NCBI RefSeq assembly: GCF_001468285.1
Contig: NZ_LNSB01000043.1
Location: 1 to 46,964, forward strand
Length of the DNA stretch: 46,964 bases
DNA from: Sphingopyxis sp. HIX
Lineage (GTDB): Bacteria; Pseudomonadota; Alphaproteobacteria; Sphingomonadales; Sphingomonadaceae
Direction: 5' to 3'
Of the stretch, positions 15,972 to 24,194 are shown piece after piece. The translations under genes were made by a program, and so were the position numbers. Within the stretch, counting starts at the first letter, position 1. The number at the start of each line of letters is the position of its first letter. The notes under the pieces were generated by a model. The model made no database searches, was not told the DNA's origin, and saw nothing but the letters and a program-made list of their open reading frames with translations.

Positions 15972-18903
15972 GACGGCCTCCTTCACTCGCATGGTCGGGA
16001 GATGGCTGCGGAGCCTGCGAGCTATCGGATGACGCGCGCCGCGAAGACCGGTCTCCGTCGAGGATCGAGCGGAAGAATCTGTCCATCGTCTCGGCTGCCG
16101 ACAACGCCCGGTTTGCGAAATAGGAGCGGAAGTCAGGGGGCTCTGTCTGCTCGCGTCGAGCGCGGTCGGCCATCATCCGCTCCTCACGGTCATGCCGCTG
16201 CTCGTCACGCAGCTTATCGAGACGACCTCCATGCCGCGCAGTCCGGCTTCGCTCATTGTCGCGGTGGAGACGCCCCAAGCCTTCAAGCGCCGACGTCTTC
16301 TCACCGGACCGCCGTTCGAGCCGGTCGACGAGCCGTTTCTCATCCTCAGTCCAGAGCTTTACGCCAAACCGCGCACGCGTGATCGCCGTGTAATAATTCT
16401 GGCCCGTGACCAGCGGGGAGTTGACCGGGGCAAGCACATAGACGCGGTCATAGGTTTTGGACTGCGCCGAATAGACGGTCTCGGCATAGCCATGGTCCCA
16501 ATTCTTGTGCCGGCCGAGATCGATCGTTTGCACACGCCCGTCGCGGTCCCAGCGGATCGTCGCCTGCGCGCCCTCCAGCCGCTCGACCGTTCCGCGGTCG
16601 GCATTGCGGACGCCGAGATCATGCGACACCAGACGCCACTGAACGCGGTCGCCCGCCGCAAGGTCGCGTTCCTCCGCCTTGAACACATTAACCTGCGAGG
16701 CCCGCCCAAGGCTCGGATCCCAACGAATGGTCCTGCCATTCTCGTCGACGAGGCGGACGATCTGTCGTCCGCGCGCGTCGCGCCCGATGCCAACGACCCG
16801 ATATTCGGTGTCTCGGGCGATGCCGAGCCCGGCATTCTCGCGCGAGAAAACGAGCACCTGTCCGCCCGAATAAAAGCGCGCAAAATGCTTCTCCTGATCC
16901 GTCAGGCCTGAAGGGGTTAGCACAGCGAGACGGGTCTCTTGGGCCGCGACCGCGCCTTCGGTCTTCAGTGCCTCGCGCACCTTGGTGTTGACGATAAGCC
17001 GGGTCGCATTCTCAAGGACAAGGATATTGGTGTTCGCCCGGTTCTCAGGCTTGAGATGCGTCCATTCGCGGACGAGCTCCTCGGCGAGCTTGTCGGCGGC
17101 TTCTCCGCTCGACACCTTGTCGAGATTGGCGATTGATGCGGCATAGTTGAAAAGCCGGGCCTGGGTGACTGCCGCCTTCATCGCCCGCGTTTCCTGGCGG
17201 ACCGATTCGGGAAGTTCGGCCTTCGGGAGCCCCAGGCGCTGCATCAGCCAGAAGGCCTTGCCCTGTTCGATCGCACCCGTCTGCCGGTTGTCACCGAGCA
17301 GGATCAGCCGCGCTCCCGTCAGCCGGCTGATCTCCAGCACCCGTAGCGCCTGCCGGTTGCCGAGCTGGCCCGCCTCGTCGAGCACCAGCGCATGCCGGTC
17401 ATCGAGGCCGTACCCTCCGCCCGCGATAAGGCTCGCGACCGTCCGCGACTCTATTCCCGCGGTGGCGCCGAGATTCGCGGCGGCCGACGAAGTCGGGGCG
17501 AGCGCGATGATCGCCGTGTCCGGATCCGCCGCTTCACGGAGTGCCTTGACCAGCGTCGACTTCCCCGCGCCGGCGACACCATGAACACCGACCACACGAT
17601 CAGTCGTCGTGCCGATATGGAGGAGCGCTGCCTCCTGCGCTGCGTTCAGCCCCGCTTCCTCGCTCATCCGCTCCAGCCGTTCGCGCGGCGCGACCGGAAC
17701 GGCGTCTCCTAGCGCCAGTGCCAGATGATCGACAAGCGCGAGCTCCAGCCGTGCCGTGCGCCGCGTGGTCCGCCCGCGCACATGCACAGCGTCGCCCGTC
17801 TCGTGCCGGGTCACGAGGAGCTTCGCGCGATCCTCGTGCGCTTCGACAAGAGGGCGGATGTCGGCTAGCCGCACCTCGCCGACATGACTGGCGAGCGCGG
17901 TGCGGAGGAACTGTCCGAGATTATTGACAGCCTCGCGGCCTTCCGACTGCCGGATGCCGAACAGCATCGCGCGCGCGGCGGTCATCGGCTCGACCGGGAT
18001 CATCCGCTCGCCGGTTTGAGCTGCGGCGAGGATCAGCTTGTCCAGCATCTCCCGATGGGGTTCGAGGCGAGCGGTCCAGCGCCCATGCAAATCATCCAGC
18101 GACGCGCGTTCCTTGGGTCCGCGGGTTTCGTAGAAGGATATGCGCCGCGCCGCCTGCCCTGTGAGACCGTGCTCACGGGCATGTTCCTCGATCTGGGCGG
18201 CGCGGGTCGAATAAGTCTCGATCAGTTCGCGCGGAACGCCCCTGATCTCGAAAAGACCCTTGCGAGGGTCGAAATCGACGGCATAGCCAAGCTCTCTCAG
18301 CGCGTGCGCGAGTTCACTCCGATAGACTTGCCCCGCGGTCATCTGCTCGGCGAACATGGCGCGGGTCTCGAGGCTGGCCATTTGCGCGCCATCCGCGCGA
18401 TTAGTCATGTTCATTACGACGACATGGGTGTGGAGATGCGGATCGAGCTCGCGCGAGGCGTGTTCGGTGAACCGCGCGAAGATCAGGCGCCCGGTCGTCT
18501 CGTGGACAATCGTACCTCCATCGCGGTGGCGTAGCGTTGCATGTTCCTCCAGATAGGAAAGCGCGACGCCGACCGCGCGCTCATGCGCGGCCACGATGCG
18601 CGTGTCTTCGGCGACGAGGGCCAAGATCGACACGGATTTGGGCGCACTGACCGCGAAGTCCCATCCGGGGTGATGTTGGATCCGGCCGTCCTGCCTGTGC
18701 CGGCCGAGTTGCTGGCCGGCAACCGTACCTTCGAGGAACGCCTCGAAGATGGCTGGATCGACCTTGCCCTCAAGCCCGAGTTCAGCGGCGATCCGGCCAC
18801 CCCATTCCGAATGCTCGTCGACACCCTTGGTATAGTAATCCCCCACCGAGTAGTAGCGGGACAGGTTGCGAGGCGTACCCTTCAGGCGGCGTGGATGGAT
18901 CAT
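15961..18903 (-). CDS. MobF relaxase-helicase (TrwC/TraA type)
   Basis: 980 residues, close to the 966 of R388 TrwC. The N-terminal relaxase domain has paired tyrosines Y17/Y18 and Y23/Y24, of the kind that carry the phosphotyrosine link to nicked DNA, and the metal-binding HxHxH at 156-160 (PHLHTHVVV). The helicase domain has Walker A GVAGAGKST at 442-450, Walker B ALVLDEAG near 500, and later superfamily-1 motifs to LTPSGLTDQEKHF and YSAQSKTYDRVYV. The protein nicks oriT and unwinds the transferred strand. It overlaps the coupling-protein gene by ATGA and is followed by an overlapping transglycosylase gene. Nothing suggests it is broken. It marks the element as mobilisable at least. Confidence 0.94.
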   Translation of the reverse strand: MIHPRRLKGTPRNLSRYYSVGDYYTKGVDEHSEWGGRIAAELGLEGKVDPAIFEAFLEGTVAGQQLGRHRQDGRIQHHPGWDFAVSAPKSVSILALVAEDTRIVAAHERAVGVALSYLEEHATLRHRDGGTIVHETTGRLIFARFTEHASRELDPHLHTHVVVMNMTNRADGAQMASLETRAMFAEQMTAGQVYRSELAHALRELGYAVDFDPRKGLFEIRGVPRELIETYSTRAAQIEEHAREHGLTGQAARRISFYETRGPKERASLDDLHGRWTARLEPHREMLDKLILAAAQTGERMIPVEPMTAARAMLFGIRQSEGREAVNNLGQFLRTALASHVGEVRLADIRPLVEAHEDRAKLLVTRHETGDAVHVRGRTTRRTARLELALVDHLALALGDAVPVAPRERLERMSEEAGLNAAQEAALLHIGTTTDRVVGVHGVAGAGKSTLVKALREAADPDTAIIALAPTSSAAANLGATAGIESRTVASLIAGGGYGLDDRHALVLDEAGQLGNRQALRVLEISRLTGARLILLGDNRQTGAIEQGKAFWLMQRLGLPKAELPESVRQETRAMKAAVTQARLFNYAASIANLDKVSSGEAADKLAEELVREWTHLKPENRANTNILVLENATRLIVNTKVREALKTEGAVAAQETRLAVLTPSGLTDQEKHFARFYSGGQVLVFSRENAGLGIARDTEYRVVGIGRDARGRQIVRLVDENGRTIRWDPSLGRASQVNVFKAEERDLAAGDRVQWRLVSHDLGVRNADRGTVERLEGAQATIRWDRDGRVQTIDLGRHKNWDHGYAETVYSAQSKTYDRVYVLAPVNSPLVTGQNYYTAITRARFGVKLWTEDEKRLVDRLERRSGEKTSALEGLGRLHRDNERSRTARHGGRLDKLRDEQRHDREERMMADRARREQTEPPDFRSYFANRALSAAETMDRFFRSILDGDRSSRRASSDSSQAPQPSPDHASEGGRHDR

Positions 18904-20894
18904 GCCGGTCTCGCCTCATCGCGGTCGCCATCGCGGCGACCGTGCTGGCGCAGGCGGAACCCCGCCGGCTTGCCGAAAAGGGTGATTTCCGGCTGAGGCC
19001 GTGGCGAGGGCGCCCCTGGTTCCGGGTCTACGGGCGTTGGAGCATTCTTCGGCGGCTGCGGCTCGGGAAGTGGCAGCATCGGCGCATCGTCACCCGGGCG
19101 GCGGCGCTTCGGCTTACTCGCCGCCGCGGGAGTTTCCGTCAGCAGCGCCGCACCGCCAGGCGCATCGAGGCGGATCGGCGGATCGATTCGTTCCTCGAAC
19201 GCGACCGCCACCGACCGCACCTTGTTGTAGCGATCCTCGAAGCGGACAACCGGGAGATTGCGGCCGAACCGGAGATAGCCTGCAAGGTTCGGAAGATTGG
19301 TGACCTCGGTATGCATCACCAAAGGCCGGGTCACCTGCATCCGCGAGAGATTGACCCCGTCGCGCATGTCGTTGACGCCGTAACTCATGCCCTCATTGGC
19401 CTCGACCTGTTCGACCTGGCCGAGATTCTCGCTGACATGCTTGGCGGTAGGGGTGTCGTTCGCGCGCAAAGCCACCCAAGTCGAGCAATAGCCGGTGATC
19501 GCGGCGGCATCCTGGATTCCGTAGGTTGCTTCGAGCTGGGGATAGCTCTGGAACCCCAAGATACCGCATCCGCCATATTTCCGGGCGCGGGCGAGGAAGT
19601 CGGAAAGTGATGGCAACTTCTGGAGGGTCGGGAGTTCGTCGATGACGCAATAGAGCCGCCGGTCGCGATCGGGCGCCATGCTCATGATCGCGCTGATCGC
19701 GATGTCGAGCCAGACCGTGATAAGCGGCCGGAGCGAAGGAAGCTGGTCGGCCTTCACGGTGATGAAAAGCCAGCTGTCATCCTTCTCGTTCGCCACCCAG
19801 TCGCGGATCGACAGCCCATCGACGGTATCGTCGAGATAGGAGAAGCTGCGCATCACCGAGGCAAGCTCGGCCTGGATGCCGGCCGAGGTGCGCTCACCTT
19901 CCGTCGAGATGAAGGCAGCGGCATCGGTTCCGGCAGCGAAAGCGGCGAGATCCTTGAGCTTGGACCGGAGCAGCGTGTCGAGCAGGATCGAGACCAGGGT
20001 CCGCTCCTGCCGGGCAAGTTTCCGGAGCACCGCGACCAGTGTCCCGCGCGCCGCCTTCGCCCAGAAGGGATCGCCCGCCTTGTCCGGAATCGTGGACTCG
20101 GCGATCTGGTCATAATGATAGTCGCGGGGTACATCGACCCAAGGCGACCAGGCGTCCGCGCGGGCATCGAGCGGGTTCAGCAGCACGTCGATCCCGGGGC
20201 GGTAGAATTTCTCGACGAAGGTCCCCGCGGTGTCATAAACGATAGCCCGACGCTTTCTCTTGCGGATGCCGTCGAGCATCTTGACGATGATGTTGGTCTT
20301 GCCGGTTCCGGGCGCACCGCAGATCAGGATATGCTCGGGCTCGAAGGCCTCGGGCACTTGTACGCCGCCAATCTCGAAACTCCCGCGCGGCTGCCAGCGC
20401 AGCGCCCGACGAACCTGGCGGACTGTCCCGAAGCGCGCTCCGCGCAGGAACTGGTTGGAGCCGAGTCCCCTGCCCGTCCGGGTGAAATAGAACCAGGCCC
20501 AGGCGAGCATCGCGAGTGCGAACACCCCCGAGAGCGCCGCCCCTTGGAGGAGATAGGTTTCGAAGGCATGGAGCGTTTTCTCGGCGATGCCGGAGTCAAG
20601 GAGCGCCCCGGGACTCACCCAATATTCGCGGCCTGCAGGCGTCCTGAACAGAAGGGGCGCGGCGGCGCCGGGGACCGTGTCCCCGATCATCGCCGCCTGC
20701 GCGAGCTTCAGGAGGACGAAGCGCTCATAGTCGGTGGATTTCTCGAACGCGTACCAGAGGACACCCCCTATCCAGAGGATGATCCCGGCGAGACAGGTCT
20801 GATAGAAGACCTGGGTGGTCATCCGGACGTTGTGGACGATCGCCTGACCGCCTCTCGTCCAGGAGCCCAGCGTGTCATGGCGGAATATGCTCAT
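18900..20894 (-). CDS. Type IV coupling protein (TraD/TrwB family)
   Basis: 664 residues. Two N-terminal membrane helices (about 27-50 and 116-138) flank a small periplasmic loop, then a cytoplasmic hexameric ATPase has Walker A GAPGTGKTN at 193-201 and Walker B YCVIDELPTL. The arginine- and glutamine-containing motif GGCGILGFQSYPQLEATYG also fits the family. The C-terminal 70 residues are proline-rich and probably bind relaxosome partners. Its role is to bring the relaxase-DNA complex to a type IV secretion channel. The arrangement RHH protein, coupling protein, relaxase follows R388 trwA-trwB-trwC, with four-base overlaps on both sides. Confidence 0.94.
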   Translation of the reverse strand: MSIFRHDTLGSWTRGGQAIVHNVRMTTQVFYQTCLAGIILWIGGVLWYAFEKSTDYERFVLLKLAQAAMIGDTVPGAAAPLLFRTPAGREYWVSPGALLDSGIAEKTLHAFETYLLQGAALSGVFALAMLAWAWFYFTRTGRGLGSNQFLRGARFGTVRQVRRALRWQPRGSFEIGGVQVPEAFEPEHILICGAPGTGKTNIIVKMLDGIRKRKRRAIVYDTAGTFVEKFYRPGIDVLLNPLDARADAWSPWVDVPRDYHYDQIAESTIPDKAGDPFWAKAARGTLVAVLRKLARQERTLVSILLDTLLRSKLKDLAAFAAGTDAAAFISTEGERTSAGIQAELASVMRSFSYLDDTVDGLSIRDWVANEKDDSWLFITVKADQLPSLRPLITVWLDIAISAIMSMAPDRDRRLYCVIDELPTLQKLPSLSDFLARARKYGGCGILGFQSYPQLEATYGIQDAAAITGYCSTWVALRANDTPTAKHVSENLGQVEQVEANEGMSYGVNDMRDGVNLSRMQVTRPLVMHTEVTNLPNLAGYLRFGRNLPVVRFEDRYNKVRSVAVAFEERIDPPIRLDAPGGAALLTETPAAASKPKRRRPGDDAPMLPLPEPQPPKNAPTPVDPEPGAPSPRPQPEITLFGKPAGFRLRQHGRRDGDRDEARPA

Positions 20895-21193
20895 GCGCGG
20901 TCCTGCTCGGGGTCGAGCAGCCCCCTTTCGCGGAGCAGGCGCCGGGCATCGGCGAGTCCCTCCTCGAGGGTCTCGGGCGACCGCCGACCGATCGACTTGG
21001 CGAGGATCGCGAGCGTCTGGATCGCGGTCGCATGAAGCTCGTCGAACCGGGCGTGATAGCCGGCCGGATCATGACCTTCGTACCGGTCAAGGATATCCCG
21101 GATATAGGCGGAGGGTGTAGTCCCGATCCCTCGCGCAGCGGCAACCAACCGGTCATGCAGCGCATCGTCGAGACGGAGCGTTATTCTGGCCAA
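20891..21193 (-). CDS. Ribbon-helix-helix relaxosome accessory protein (TrwA-like)
   Basis: About 100 residues from a TTG at 21193 with AAGGA 7-8 nt upstream. An ATG at 21256 would add 21 residues unlike the family. The N-terminal RHH/CopG fold is RITLRLDDALHDRLVAAA followed by GTTPSAYIRDIL; the rest is helical. Proteins of this kind bind oriT, stimulate nicking and repress their own operon. It is the first gene of the RHH-TraD-TraA operon, overlapping the coupling protein by ATGA, and lies next to the region where oriT is expected. Confidence 0.8.
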   Translation of the reverse strand: MARITLRLDDALHDRLVAAARGIGTTPSAYIRDILDRYEGHDPAGYHARFDELHATAIQTLAILAKSIGRRSPETLEEGLADARRLLRERGLLDPEQDRA

Positions 21194-21654
21194 GCACTGA
21201 TCCTTGAACAGCGCCGAGCGTGATGAAGCACCCGCTTGATAGCAGATTAGCACCATGATCTCAACATCTTATCGCGTCTGCCGGCGTCAGACGCAGTATG
21301 ACGCATGATATCAGCGGGTTAGCCCGTTTCTTGCGCGGAAGGGTCAGACGCCGTCGGACGATCGGAGACATCGCGTCCGCCATTTTGTGACCCGCAAAAC
21401 CGGCACTTTTCCGGCGATTTTGCGCCCGCAGCACCCGTGCGTACGGTGCATTACAAACGCCCTTGCGGCGTGCGTCCTCGCTTCGCAGCGCTTTTCGCGC
21501 TGCGCCGCCTCGTGCCGGAAGGCGCGGGGCCCCCCGGAGGGGATCATTCTCTTCGGCCGGCGGCACGCCGGCCCATCCTATGTCCTTGCGTCACTGGGTG
21601 ATTTTGCGGATAAGAAAGAGCGGCGGGCGGACCTTCTTTTCGAAGGAACAGTTC
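21194..21654. promoter_or_regulatory. Divergent intergenic region, candidate oriT and promoters
   Basis: 461 bp between the divergent RHH gene and the small gene at 21655, the usual place for oriT in trwABC-type systems. It contains an inverted repeat GCGTCTG (21274-21280) / CAGACGC (21288-21294), a direct copy of GTCAGACGC at 21286-21294 and 21343-21351, and several other short palindromes in the GC-rich half. I cannot identify a nic sequence matching a known family, so this is a positional inference. Confidence 0.4.
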
Positions 21655-21894
21655 ATGCCCAAGATGACCGACCGCGAACGTCTCGCAAAGATCGACAATG
21701 ACCAGAGGAAGCTCGCGGACGAAGCCGAGGCGGTGCGCCGCCAGATCCGCGCCCGCTATGGCGCGCTCGCTGCCGAAATCCCGGTGGAACAATTGACCGA
21801 ACGCGAGTATAAGGACGTGCTCGTCCTCGCGACCAGGGCGGGCGGTGCGGCCGCTGTGGCAGCGCTGAAGGCGCTCCCGGCGGCTGCTACCTGA
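21655..21894 (+). CDS. Small conserved mobilisation-linked protein
   Basis: 79 residues from the ATG at 21655, with AAGGA at 21643-21647. The first half is a charged coiled-coil-like helix (DRERLAKIDNDQRKLADEAE, then RRQIRARYGALAAE); the second half holds REYKDVLVLATRAGGAAAV. Small coiled-coil proteins divergent from the relaxase operon (TraC/TraD-like) are common in alphaproteobacterial conjugative elements, and this probably is one. Its exact role is unknown. It stands alone and is followed by a strong terminator. Confidence 0.7.
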   Translation: MPKMTDRERLAKIDNDQRKLADEAEAVRRQIRARYGALAAEIPVEQLTEREYKDVLVLATRAGGAAAVAALKALPAAAT

Positions 21895-22047
21895 ACCCCG
21901 GTCATCGCCGGAACGGCGTCCCTGCGACGAGCACGGCGGAGCCGCGCGCAGGAGGCCGATGCCGCTCAGCGAAGCGCGGCATCGCATCGCCGGGCGATGG
22001 ACCCCGATACGGGGTCCTGGAGCTCGGCGAATGTCCTCCCGCACAAG

Positions 22048-22086
22048 AAAAAGGGCCGATCCGGGAAAGCCCGGACCGGCCCTTTT
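22048..22086. terminator. Bidirectional rho-independent terminator
   Basis: Two-part stem: AAGGGCCG (22051-22058) pairs with CGGCCCTT (22077-22084) and CCGGG (22061-22065) with CCCGG (22070-22074), loop AAAG. T-runs follow on both strands (CCTTTTCC on plus, CTTTTT on minus). It separates the convergent genes ending at 21894 and 22093. Confidence 0.88.
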
Positions 22087-22092
22087 CCGCCC

Positions 22093-23064
22093 TCAGGCGG
22101 CGTGGCGCTGATCGGACAGCCGGAAGAAATGCGCCGGAATGCCCTTAGCCCGCACGCCCCGCGCGAGGTGCGACTGGAGTCCGCTGCCTTCGCAGACGAT
22201 CGCTTCCACCGGCTTCAAGGCCAGCATCGCGTCGTTGCGCGCGAACCCTGCCCGGTCCCCCATGTTCCGCCACTTGGCAAGGGTGAAGGCGACCAGCGGC
22301 ACCTTGCGGCTCGCGGCCCATGCGGCGGCGATGGCGTCGCAGCCCTTGTCCTGCGCGGTGGTTGCCAGGACCATCATGGGCACGCGCGCGCGGATGCTGT
22401 CGAGCCGGTTCCAGAGAGTACCGCTATCCTCCCATTTCTGGCCGCCCGAGAAGAGCACGACCGGCCCCTTCGGCGCGTGGCGGTCGATGCGCTGCTGACG
22501 GCGGGCGGCGAGGAAGTCGGCGGCTGCAACCACCGAAGCCGTGCGCTTGCTCGACACCAGGGATCCCCGTGGCGCCGACCATGGGCGGCCGGTCTCGGCG
22601 GCGAAGGAGCGGGCGGCATGGTCGCGCATGCAGTCGATCGCGTCGCGCGCTTCATCGAGGGACTGGCAGAGCCTTTGGGCCTCCTCCAGTTCGGCGGACA
22701 ACACCTCGCTTCCGTCGGCGTCGCGGATGAGGTCCCGGACCTTGAGCGCCGCCTTGTCGGCTTCGCCGTCGAGCTGGCCCGCGACCTTGTGGAGGCTGTG
22801 CACCATGCCCCAAGCGATCCGGTCGGCGAGGTTTTCGAGGCGGGTATCGCGGAACAGGTCGAAGAAGGTGCGCACCACCATCTCGGTTGCCAGCTCCGCC
22901 TCGCGGGCGAGCGGCATCGCCGCGTCGGTCTCGTCCTCGGCGTAACTCATCCGAAAGCCGCCCCCGGTTTCGGTAAAGGCCTGTTCAAAGGCCGGGCTTG
23001 CGGTTTCCTCGGCGATGAGGTCGGCGATTTCGTCTGCGGTACGGGTATATTTGATCGTCGTCAT
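22093..23064 (-). CDS. DUF2493 (YspA-type SLOG) protein, copy 1
   Basis: 323 residues from the ATG at 23064, set by AAGGAGG 5 nt upstream. The frame is open for 108 more codons that look like non-coding sequence. The N-terminal 190 residues are helical and acidic. The C-terminal half is a DUF2493 domain with GPVVLFSGGQKWED, TTAQDKGCDAIAAAWA and VCEGSGLQSHLARG: a Rossmann-like SLOG fold predicted to bind a nucleotide or related ligand. Such genes are frequent on alphaproteobacterial plasmids and ICEs; the function is unproven. It is a clear paralogue of the gene at 24195-25217, sharing domain order and several motifs. Confidence 0.85.
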   Translation of the reverse strand: MTTIKYTRTADEIADLIAEETASPAFEQAFTETGGGFRMSYAEDETDAAMPLAREAELATEMVVRTFFDLFRDTRLENLADRIAWGMVHSLHKVAGQLDGEADKAALKVRDLIRDADGSEVLSAELEEAQRLCQSLDEARDAIDCMRDHAARSFAAETGRPWSAPRGSLVSSKRTASVVAAADFLAARRQQRIDRHAPKGPVVLFSGGQKWEDSGTLWNRLDSIRARVPMMVLATTAQDKGCDAIAAAWAASRKVPLVAFTLAKWRNMGDRAGFARNDAMLALKPVEAIVCEGSGLQSHLARGVRAKGIPAHFFRLSDQRHAA

Positions 23065-23439
23065 GAGAACCTCCTTGAAACAAAAGAGGTCTTCTTTCCG
23101 GCACGGGCTCCGGGCGACGGGGTCAAGGACCCGCGCAGCGGGCCGCGAAGCGGCGGTGGGGGTCACGATTTTCCTTGGCGGACACCGAGGCCCGAAGGAC
23201 AGGCGCCGCACCCGCCCCGCCAAGGAAAATGGTGGGGCCCCGCCGTGCTTGAGGCCGGCGCCGTCCCCGTGCCATGCTGAAAAGAGTTGAGAGAGAAGAA
23301 GAGGCTTGCGAAGCGGGGGCTCGATGCCCCCGATTCGCAAATGGTGCGCCCCAGGCGCCACCCTCAAAAGACCGGGGGGCGGCACCAACGATCACCCCGC
23401 CCCTGTGGCACCGGGGTAGCCATGAAAGGATGACAGGTC
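23065..23439. other. Divergent gap with a long inverted repeat
   Basis: 375 bp between DUF2493 copy 1 and the SRPBCC gene. It is very GC-rich and has many short G and C runs. It contains the 14-bp inverted repeat at 23168-23230. No credible gene was seen. Confidence 0.6.
23168..23230. repeat. 14-bp inverted repeat with 35-nt spacer
   Basis: ATTTTCCTTGGCGG (23168-23181) and CCGCCAAGGAAAAT (23217-23230), perfect, lying about 105 bp upstream of DUF2493 copy 1. It could be an RNA leader structure, a protein-binding site or a replication/transfer feature. Confidence 0.75.
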
Positions 23440-23910
23440 TTGAGTGCGCCGAAACAGGGGGAACGGGTCGACAGCACGTCACGAATCATCCTGGCGAGCC
23501 CGCGCATGCTCTTCCGGACCTTTCTCGACCCGGAGACGCTGAAGGCGTGGCGGATTCCCGAAGGGGTCGATGGCGGCTTCTCGGCGCTCGATCCCAGGGC
23601 CGGCGGCGGCTATCGCCTGGAGCTGCGTTACGCGGATGAAGCTCATGGTGTGTCGGCGCCTGGCAAGGACCTCGTCGAGGGCCATTTCGTCGATTTCCTG
23701 GCGGACGAACGGGTACTGGAGAGAGTCCGCTTTCTCGGCGAGGACCGTCGCGAGATCGCCGCCATGACGTTCGAGACACTGATCGAGGCGGCACAGAGCG
23801 GGACCAAGGTGACGCTGCGCGCGACCGGCGTACCGGACGCGGTCGGCGCGGACACGCATCGCGAGGCGCTCGCTGCCGCGCTTCGACGGCTCGCTCTGCT
23901 GACCGAGTGA
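23440..23910 (+). CDS. SRPBCC/AHSA1-domain protein
   Basis: 156 residues from a TTG start; the start is uncertain, with an AGG 5-6 nt upstream as the only ribosome-site support. It shows the Activator-of-Hsp90-homology / START-like fold: SRIILASPRMLFRTFLDPE, then LKAWRIPEGVDGGFSALDP, GGGYRLELRY, VEGHFVDFLADERV and a C-terminal helix. These form a hydrophobic ligand cavity; substrates are unknown. It lies between the two DUF2493 paralogues on the opposite strand. With Hsp90-like ATPases elsewhere on this element an AHSA1 relative is suggestive, but such proteins are too common for that to count as evidence. Confidence 0.8.
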   Translation: MSAPKQGERVDSTSRIILASPRMLFRTFLDPETLKAWRIPEGVDGGFSALDPRAGGGYRLELRYADEAHGVSAPGKDLVEGHFVDFLADERVLERVRFLGEDRREIAAMTFETLIEAAQSGTKVTLRATGVPDAVGADTHREALAAALRRLALLTE

Positions 23911-23912
23911 AC

Positions 23913-23947
23913 AAAAAAGGCGACCACTCCGAAAGGAGGGTCGCCCT
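23913..23947. terminator. Bidirectional rho-independent terminator
   Basis: GGCGACC (23919-23925) with GGTCGCC (23939-23945), extended inward by CTCC (23927-23930) and GGAG (23935-23938) around a GAAA loop. An A6 run precedes the stem, giving T6 on the minus strand. It serves the convergent SRPBCC and DUF6117 genes. Confidence 0.88.
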
Positions 23948-23953
23948 TGAGGT

Positions 23954-24187
23954 TCAACTGGGAGTCGGCTGGTGCCCCGGTGGCCAGATGAGTTCGGCGG
24001 GGTCGCCGTCATGGAGATGCGCAAGCGGGGTGATGACATGGCCGCCGCCTTCGCGCCGCATCTCGCACAGGACATAGACCGGGGCGCCCGTCGCGCGGCC
24101 GGTGCATTCCATCAGCGCCAGGTCACGCCGTTCGGCGGCGCGCAGGAGCAGGGCATAAGTGTCGCGGCAGCGCGCGGGGAACGCCAT
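23954..24187 (-). CDS. DUF6117-like small protein
   Basis: 77 residues from the ATG at 24187, 7 bp after the DUF2493 copy 2 stop, with GAGGGG as ribosome site. An earlier in-frame ATG would overlap that gene. The sequence (MAFPARCRDTYALLLRAAE, then DLALMECTGRATGAPVYVLC, PLAHLHDGDP) matches my memory of DUF6117, a short family found beside DUF2493 in alphaproteobacterial elements. Function unknown. Confidence 0.75.
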   Translation of the reverse strand: MAFPARCRDTYALLLRAAERRDLALMECTGRATGAPVYVLCEMRREGGGHVITPLAHLHDGDPAELIWPPGHQPTPS

Positions 24188-24194
24188 GGCCCCC

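Noticed and set aside
23440..23910. AHSA1-like protein as a co-chaperone of the GHKL ATPases
   Set aside because: It is 8 kb away, near DUF2493 genes, and SRPBCC proteins are very common; nothing links it to the GHKL operon.
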